From the NCBI GenBank assembly GCA_945870175.1, contig CAMBRJ010000013.1:1-18198 (forward strand): a stretch of 18,198 bases of DNA. Direction: 5' to 3'. This document shows, piece after piece, positions 14,052 to 18,198 of the stretch; the first letter of the stretch is position 1, and every line of letters starts with the position of its first letter. Under the pieces are notes generated by a model that saw nothing but the letters and a program-made list of their open reading frames with translations, did no database searches and was not told the DNA's origin. Source of the DNA: Gemmatimonas phototrophica (GTDB lineage Bacteria > Gemmatimonadota > Gemmatimonadetes > Gemmatimonadales > Gemmatimonadaceae). Both the position numbers and the translations under genes were made by a program.

Positions 14052-15482
14052 GTGAAAACTCTCGATCTCGAATTTAGTGCGCACGAAATGCGCGACATGG
14101 CCGATCAGGTGGTCGCGCGCTGCGTAGAGCACATCACCACGCTGCCGAACCAGCCGCTGTACGGCGTGCATGACGCGGAAGCGCTGTGCGAGCGCATGCG
14201 CGAGTCGTCGCCGGCATCGGGCACGCCGCTGCCCGCGCTGCTGGACGATCTGTTTACGACCTACATCCCGCAGTCGTTCAACACGCCGTCTCCGGGCTAT
14301 CTCGCGTACATCCCGGGCGGCGGTCTGTTTCCGGCGGCGCTGGCCGATTTCATCGCCGACACGACGAACCGATATACGGGTATCTGGCAGGCCGCGCCGG
14401 CGCTGGTGCAACTGGAAGCGAACGCACTCGACTGGTTGCGCGAGTGGATGGGATTTCCGGTCGGCACGCGGGGCGTGTTCACCACCGGCGGTTCGATGGC
14501 CACGTTCAATGCCGTGCTCTGCGCGCGTGAGCAATATCTTGGCGTCGACATCCGGCGCGGGGTGCTGTACACGTCGGACCAGGTGCACCATTGCGTGAAC
14601 AAGTCAGCAAAGCTGGCGGGCATCATGCCCGATCGCGTGCGCTCCATTCCCACGGATTCCCGGTTCCATCTGCGGGTCGATGCACTACGCGCCGCGATCG
14701 CGCAGGATCGTCGCGACGGGTTGCTGCCGTTCATGGTGGTCTCGAATGCCGGCACCACGAACACCGGTGCCGTCGATCCGCTCGATGCCATCGCCGACCT
14801 GTGCGCTGACGAACAGTTATGGCATCACGTGGACGGCGCGTATGGTGCGTTCTTTCAGCTGTGCAGCGACACCCGCGACGTGCTGCGTGGTATCGAGCGC
14901 GCGGATTCCCTCACGCTCGATCCGCACAAGGGCATGTTCATGCCCTACGGCACCGGCGCGTTGCTGGTGCGCGATGGCGCCGCGTTGCGGGCGGCGCACG
15001 GGGCCACGGCCGACTATTTGCCGGACATGCCGAGCGCCGCGGAGTTCTACGATCCGAGTCAGCATGGACCCGATCTGTCGCGCGGCTTTCCCGGTCTGCG
15101 CATGTGGCTCACGATCAAGCTGTACGGCGCCGATGCGTTTCGGGCGACGATCGACGAGAAGCGCGCGCTGGCCCTCGATGCGGCAGCGCGGGTTGCGCAG
15201 TTGCCGCATGTGGTGATGGACGCGCCGCCGGAGCTGTCGTTGTTTCCGTTTCACCTCACCTGGCCCGGTGCCACGCTGGCGCAGGAAGACGCGGCCACCC
15301 GCGACCTGATGGCGGCCACGTCGCGGCGCGGGCGCGTGATGATCAGCGGCGCGGTGGCCGGCGGTCGCTATGTGGGTCGGGTGTGCGTGCTGAGCTTCCG
15401 GACGCACGCCGCGCAGATCGACCACCTCGTGGCGGACATGGCATCGGCCATCACTGAGGTGGTGGCGACGCACCGGACGTAG
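14052..15482 (+). CDS. Group II pyridoxal-phosphate-dependent decarboxylase #2
   Basis: A 476-residue PLP enzyme, from the GTG at 14052. Seen: SPGYLAYIPGGGLFPAALAD (80-99), TGIWQAAPALVQLE (109-122), the phosphate-binding TTGGSMATF (144-152), stacking His179 in SDQVHHCVNKSAKLAG, Asp261 in HHVDGAYGAFF, and Schiff-base Lys293 in LDPHKGMFMPYGTGALLVRD. The layout follows the tryptophan/tyrosine/DOPA-decarboxylase branch, different from decarboxylase #1, but the usual HVDAAY is HVDGAYGAFF and substrate cannot be given. GTG 14052 is chosen because TACTTT ends 5 nt upstream and the homologous region starts soon after; in-frame ATGs at 14004 (inside the DDAH start codon region) and 14088 are alternatives. 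It is divergent from DDAH and convergent with the hydrolase gene. Confidence 0.9.
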   Translation: MKTLDLEFSAHEMRDMADQVVARCVEHITTLPNQPLYGVHDAEALCERMRESSPASGTPLPALLDDLFTTYIPQSFNTPSPGYLAYIPGGGLFPAALADFIADTTNRYTGIWQAAPALVQLEANALDWLREWMGFPVGTRGVFTTGGSMATFNAVLCAREQYLGVDIRRGVLYTSDQVHHCVNKSAKLAGIMPDRVRSIPTDSRFHLRVDALRAAIAQDRRDGLLPFMVVSNAGTTNTGAVDPLDAIADLCADEQLWHHVDGAYGAFFQLCSDTRDVLRGIERADSLTLDPHKGMFMPYGTGALLVRDGAALRAAHGATADYLPDMPSAAEFYDPSQHGPDLSRGFPGLRMWLTIKLYGADAFRATIDEKRALALDAAARVAQLPHVVMDAPPELSLFPFHLTWPGATLAQEDAATRDLMAATSRRGRVMISGAVAGGRYVGRVCVLSFRTHAAQIDHLVADMASAITEVVATHRT

Positions 15483-15513
15483 GTCGAGCGGTCGCCCAAC
15501 GCCCGGGCTTCGA

Positions 15514-16596
15514 CTACTTCGTGAACGTGCCGCCGGCGACGTCGTTCATGAACGTGATCAGTCCACCAAAGTACGTGGGGCCGTCGTCGTACATCGCCAT
15601 GTGCCCGGCGTTGGGGCAGAGCAGGTAGCGGCCCTTGGGGAACTGCGTCGACATCCACTCCATGTGTTTCGGATCCATGGTGTCGTAAGTGCCGGCGATG
15701 ACGAGCGTCGGCACCGTGATGTTCTTGAGATCGGCGGTGCGATCCCAGTTCACGAGTTTACCGCTGGCCCCGAGCTCACTCGGCCCCTGCATCGGGATGT
15801 AGATGTCGGGGTTCATGTGCTTGAAGGCGCGGTTCATCGGCTCCGGCCACTGCGCGGCCGGTTTGCGCAGAATGTGCTGCTCGTAGTGATTGGGAATGAG
15901 CAGCTCCATGTAGCGCGGATTGGCATAATCCTTTTTCGCTTCGATGGCCTTCACTTCGGCCAGCACCTGCTGATTCATGGCGGGCATGAGCACGCTGTCG
16001 GCATAGCGATTGTACGCTGGAATGCTCGCCATCATGTTCGAGATGATGAGGCCCTTGAGATTCCGGCCGTACTTGAGTGCGTACTCAGTGGCGAGAATGC
16101 CGCCCCACGAGTGGCCCAGCACATAGAAGTTGGTGCTGTCGAGTCCGAGGGCGATCCGCACCTGCTCGACTTCTTCCACGAAGCGCTCGGTATTCCAGAG
16201 CGATGAGTCCTTGGGCTGGTCGCTGTTGTACGAGCCGAGCTGGTCGTAGTAGTAGTACTCGACGCCGGCGGCGGGGAGATACGCGTCGGCGGCTTCGAAG
16301 TACTCGTGCGTGACGCCGGGCCCGCCGTGCAACAGCAACAATTTGATCGTGGGGTTATTGCCGACGCGCTTCGTCCACACGTTGAACGTGCCCTTGGGCG
16401 TCGTGATTGGAATCATCCGCACGCCGCCCGCGTACGTGTCGGTGCGTCCGGTGGTATCGAAGTAGCTGGCGAGCGATGGGGTGGCCGTATTGGCGGCGAC
16501 CTGATCGGTGGACGGTGTAGCGCACCCCGCGATGAGGGCAGGGGCCAGGACGCACGACGCCAGCACCGCGGCGCGTAGACGGGATGACGTGTTCAT
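15514..16596 (-). CDS. Lipoprotein alpha/beta hydrolase, proline iminopeptidase-like (S33)
   Basis: A 360-residue protein. Residues 1-25 form a lipoprotein signal with lipobox LIAGC, Cys25 being the lipidation site, so the enzyme should be membrane-anchored outside the cytoplasm. The hydrolase core shows the oxyanion motif HGGPG (90-94), DQLGSYNSDQP (118-128), nucleophile Ser163 in GHSWGG, Asp305 in GTYDTMDP and His332 in NAGHMAMY. This combination is typical of prolyl aminopeptidases and related amide hydrolases of family S33, which remove N-terminal proline or cleave small amides; exact substrate unknown. The ATG overlaps the thioredoxin stop in ATGA (16596-16593), implying translational coupling to a periplasmic redox gene. 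It is the last gene of the three-gene minus-strand operon. Confidence 0.92.
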   Translation of the reverse strand: MNTSSRLRAAVLASCVLAPALIAGCATPSTDQVAANTATPSLASYFDTTGRTDTYAGGVRMIPITTPKGTFNVWTKRVGNNPTIKLLLLHGGPGVTHEYFEAADAYLPAAGVEYYYYDQLGSYNSDQPKDSSLWNTERFVEEVEQVRIALGLDSTNFYVLGHSWGGILATEYALKYGRNLKGLIISNMMASIPAYNRYADSVLMPAMNQQVLAEVKAIEAKKDYANPRYMELLIPNHYEQHILRKPAAQWPEPMNRAFKHMNPDIYIPMQGPSELGASGKLVNWDRTADLKNITVPTLVIAGTYDTMDPKHMEWMSTQFPKGRYLLCPNAGHMAMYDDGPTYFGGLITFMNDVAGGTFTK

Positions 16597-17090
16597 AGGG
16601 CCCTCTTGATCGCCGCTTCGAGATTCTGCGTACCGCCGACACCGGTGTAGACGATTTTCCCCGCCTTGTTCACGACCACGACGTAGCTGGTGGCCGGCAC
16701 GTCGTAGGCGCCGCTCACGGTCCCCTGTTTGTCGTACAACAACTCGCCACCGAGCTTGTTGGCTTTCTGCCAGCCCTTTACGCGATCGATGGACTGGTTC
16801 ACCGACACGGCGACGGTCACGAACTTCACCTGCGCTCCATGCTTGGTCATGGCGGCGCGCATGGCGGGCTCGAGCTGCTTGCAGTTGCCGCACCAGGTCG
16901 CCCAGAACTCGAGCACGACGGGTGTTTTGCCGAGGTAGGCGGAGAGATCGACGGTTTTGCCGTCGAGCGTTTGGAGGGGGCCGGCCGGGGCCGTTTCACC
17001 GACCGCGATGCCCAGGTCCTGGGCCATCGCGGGGGTGGCGGTGAGGGCGAGGGCGGTGAGGGCGAGGCGGAGGGCGCGGAAGGATCTCAT
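16593..17090 (-). CDS. Exported thioredoxin-fold protein (TlpA/ResA-like)
   Basis: A 165-residue protein with a Sec signal peptide (hydrophobic 7-20, likely cleaved after AMA at 21-23) and a thioredoxin fold. The redox motif is WCGNC (Cys67, Cys70) in LEFWATWCGNCKQLEP, and the cis-proline region is DVPATS near 133-138. TlpA/ResA-like proteins reduce periplasmic disulfides, for example in cytochrome c maturation. The upstream DsbD-like gene on the same strand would supply its electrons. The next gene overlaps its stop by ATGA. ATG 17090 is used; a TTG at 17099 in the same frame sits exactly 6 nt after CATACT, so a leaderless TTG start, or a 9-nt leader, is possible. No cytochrome c maturation gene is in view. 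Confidence 0.92.
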   Translation of the reverse strand: MRSFRALRLALTALALTATPAMAQDLGIAVGETAPAGPLQTLDGKTVDLSAYLGKTPVVLEFWATWCGNCKQLEPAMRAAMTKHGAQVKFVTVAVSVNQSIDRVKGWQKANKLGGELLYDKQGTVSGAYDVPATSYVVVVNKAGKIVYTGVGGTQNLEAAIKRAL

Positions 17091-17103
17091 AACGGCCAAG
17101 TGT

Positions 17104-17182
17104 GGAGTATGGAGTAAGGGGTAGGGCGTACGAGGCGACGCGGGGCGTTTGTCCTTCCGGCCCCGTACCCCGAAGCCCCTAC
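17104..17182. repeat. Seven-base periodic repeat in the dsbD-thioredoxin gap
   Basis: Plus-strand bases 17104-17131 are four back-to-back heptamers of form GGNGTAN (GGAGTAT, GGAGTAA, GGGGTAG, GGCGTAC). Bases 17161-17181 are three heptamers on the opposite sense (CCCCGTA, CCCCGAA, GCCCCTA). Between them CGGGGC (17141-17146) and GCCCCG (17160-17165) can pair around a 13-nt loop. The first array carries the CATACT element of the thioredoxin promoter. Structure resembles short tandemly repeated repetitive (STRR) heptamers known in cyanobacteria; relation not tested. Confidence 0.6.
17106..17111 (-). promoter_or_regulatory. -10-like box of thioredoxin gene
   Basis: On the minus strand CATACT is followed by ccacac and a TTG (17099) in the thioredoxin frame; the ATG at 17090 is 9 nt further. 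The element is part of the heptamer repeat, and the adjoining heptamers (TTACTCC and others) are degenerate copies of it. Confidence 0.4.
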
Positions 17183-17189
17183 GTCGCTG

Positions 17190-17930
17190 TTAAAAAAAGA
17201 CCTGCCCCATCTTCACCAAGTAGTACTCCGCCATGCCGAGCATGACGAAGGCGAAGACCTTTTTGACCGTCAGCATCCATGCACCGGCGCGCGGCAATCG
17301 CGATAGCGAGCCCGCGGAGAGGCCGACGACGACCAAGAGCGTGCACATGCCCAGCGAGAACGTGAACAGGTAGAGAAAGCCGAGCAGGGCGGAGCCGGTG
17401 GTGGAGACCCAGGTGAGGACGGCGGCCATGACCGGAGCGGAGCAGGGGGCGGCCACGAGGCCGGAGGCGGCGCCCATGATGAACGCACCGGCGACGCGTC
17501 CACCGGTTCCCGCGTTGGCGGCGCGCTGCAGGATGGCGGCGGGGACGCGGACGGGGATGACGTCGAACATGGACAGGGCGGCCAGCATGAGCAGGTTCGC
17601 CATGGCGAAGTAGGCCCAGGGGTTGGCCGAGACCGTGCCGAACATGGTGCCGGTGAGACCGGCGAGGAGACCGAGTCCGGCGTAGACGGTGGCCAGTCCG
17701 AACACGTACGTGAGCGAAAGGCCGAGTGGACGCCACTTTGACGCTATGGTGGCGCCAGATTGTTCCGATGATGACTGCCCACCCACGATCGCGGCCGTGA
17801 TCGGGATCATCGGGTACACGCAGGGGGTCAGCGACGTCAGGACTCCGGCTGCGAAGAGCAGCGGGAGCGCGGCGGCGGGGTTGCCGGAGAGATGCGCGGT
17901 GACGTCGGCGATTTGCAGGAGAGCAATCAT
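17190..17930 (-). CDS. DsbD/CcdA-type thiol:disulfide transmembrane reductase domain
   Basis: A 246-residue integral membrane protein that is the central DsbD domain only; the N-terminal immunoglobulin-like and C-terminal thioredoxin domains of full DsbD are absent. Six to eight helices are visible. The redox cysteines are Cys37 in SLTPCVYPMIPI and Cys163 in VAAPCSAPVM, the hallmark pair with Pro flanks. It would carry electrons from cytosolic thioredoxin across the membrane to an exported partner, most simply the WCGNC thioredoxin encoded 99 nt downstream. The ATG at 17930 is preceded by TATCTT at 6 nt. The gene ends in Phe-Phe-stop, whose T-run (TTTTTTTAA) is coding and not a terminator. 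First gene of the redox/hydrolase operon. Confidence 0.93.
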   Translation of the reverse strand: MIALLQIADVTAHLSGNPAAALPLLFAAGVLTSLTPCVYPMIPITAAIVGGQSSSEQSGATIASKWRPLGLSLTYVFGLATVYAGLGLLAGLTGTMFGTVSANPWAYFAMANLLMLAALSMFDVIPVRVPAAILQRAANAGTGGRVAGAFIMGAASGLVAAPCSAPVMAAVLTWVSTTGSALLGFLYLFTFSLGMCTLLVVVGLSAGSLSRLPRAGAWMLTVKKVFAFVMLGMAEYYLVKMGQVFF

Positions 17931-17936
17931 GTGAGG

Positions 17937-17942
17937 AAGATA
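17937..17942 (-). promoter_or_regulatory. -10 box of DsbD-like gene (predicted leaderless)
   Basis: On the minus strand TATCTT is followed by six bases (cctcac) and the ATG at 17930. The hexamer and spacing are the same as those of fabI. Confidence 0.6.
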
Positions 17943-18053
17943 CGGCCGGAGGCGGGTGAGCGTTCCCCGCGGTTCCCCGATCAGTCCGATGTCGGCTCTG
18001 GCGCGCGGGCTGGAATAGGGGGATCATGCGTGCTCGCTCCCCAACCGTGAAAT

Positions 18054-18057
18054 GAGG
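18054..18057 (+). promoter_or_regulatory. Ribosome binding site of the right-edge secreted protein gene
   Basis: GAGG (within gaggtg) ends five bases before the ATG at 18063. It fixes the start and contrasts with the leaderless-type starts of the neighbours. Confidence 0.5.
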
Positions 18058-18062
18058 TGTTG

Positions 18063-18198
18063 ATGTTCGGACCAAAGACGTTGCTGATGCTTCTGGCCGT
18101 GGCCAGCCTGTCGACCCAGATGCCACTGCACGCGCAGGCGATCCGCCCCGATGCCGACCCGCGCATCGAGAAACTGGTGGCGTCGGTGTCGCAGCCGC
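18063..18198 (+). CDS. Secreted protein, N-terminal fragment (possibly an M28-type peptidase)
   Basis: The ATG at 18063 opens 45 codons that run off the right edge. Residues 1-26 are a Sec signal peptide (MFGPKTLLMLLAVASLS core, likely cleavage near HAQA, 23-26). The mature start IRPDADPRIEKLVASVSQP resembles the opening of secreted M28 aminopeptidases, which often begin with 'I..lv..vs..rl', but too little is visible for a firm call. A good ribosome binding site, GAGG at 18054-18057, lies five bases upstream, unlike most genes here. It diverges from the DsbD-like gene over 132 bp (17931-18062), in which I see no clear -10 for this gene. Confidence 0.65.
   Translation, partial: MFGPKTLLMLLAVASLSTQMPLHAQAIRPDADPRIEKLVASVSQP

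Noticed and set aside
13203..14591. Minus-strand ORF (462 codons) spanning DDAH and the start of decarboxylase #2
   Set aside because: Arg/Ala-rich translation in the wrong frame; both strands are explained by recognisable enzymes.
15483..15514. Weak inverted repeat (GTCGAGC with GCTTCGAC) between convergent genes as a bidirectional terminator
   Set aside because: Stem is short with a bulge, and no U-tract follows on either strand.
17190..17200. T-run that looks like an intrinsic terminator after the DsbD-like gene
   Set aside because: On the minus strand it is the Phe-Phe-stop end of the coding sequence and precedes, not follows, the GC-rich hairpin.
1..18198. Reading the window as a defence island, prophage, or biosynthetic gene cluster
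   Set aside because: No nuclease, toxin-antitoxin, integrase, carrier protein or tailoring set is present; genes lie on many separate transcripts and most are metabolic or housekeeping.

Overview
High-GC bacterial chromosome, densely coded, with no rRNA, tRNA, insertion sequence, phage gene or CRISPR array visible. Codon use looks uniform, with no obvious recently acquired block. Several traits suggest a Gemmatimonadota-like free-living heterotroph: the plant/chlamydia-type enoyl-ACP reductase, a DUF1835 protein, many secreted or lipid-anchored proteins, and start codons placed directly behind TANNNT -10 boxes. This assignment is inferred from gene content and not proven.

Layout. (1) 1-5535, minus strand, six genes in a row: DUF2007 protein, short-chain dehydrogenase, Sua5-type threonylcarbamoyl-AMP synthase, FabI, a hybrid histidine kinase, and an SRPBCC-domain protein cut by the left edge. 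Gaps are 4-54 nt, but tsaC and fabI each have their own apparent promoter. (2) 5602-7603: a 2H phosphoesterase (2'-5' RNA ligase-like, plus), an unrecognised helical protein (minus) whose 3' end overlaps it by 56 bp, and a PaaG-like crotonase (plus). (3) 7614-8804: a mannose-1-phosphate guanylyltransferase (minus). (4) 8902-13221, plus: DUF1835 protein and group II PLP decarboxylase #1 joined by a TGATG overlap, then a large malic enzyme. (5) 13223-15482: a dimethylargininase (minus) divergent from PLP decarboxylase #2 (plus), sharing a 46-bp promoter region. (6) 15514-17930, minus: DsbD-type membrane reductase, periplasmic thioredoxin, and a lipoprotein proline-iminopeptidase-like hydrolase. 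(7) 18063-end, plus: the start of a secreted protein.

How they fit together. Most are housekeeping or amino-acid/lipid metabolism genes. The clearest functional unit is the redox set in (6): the membrane DsbD domain would pass electrons to the exported WCGNC thioredoxin. The clearest global signal is regulatory. Seven start codons lie 5-6 nt after a TANNNT hexamer and three more lie 6 nt after CATACT, with little or no Shine-Dalgarno sequence, which predicts mostly leaderless mRNAs. Other points of interest are a seven-base periodic repeat fused to the thioredoxin promoter, a crotonase lacking both crotonase glutamates, and a malic enzyme with eukaryote/plant-like NADP-type features. I did not find a convincing new multi-gene defence or mobile system.
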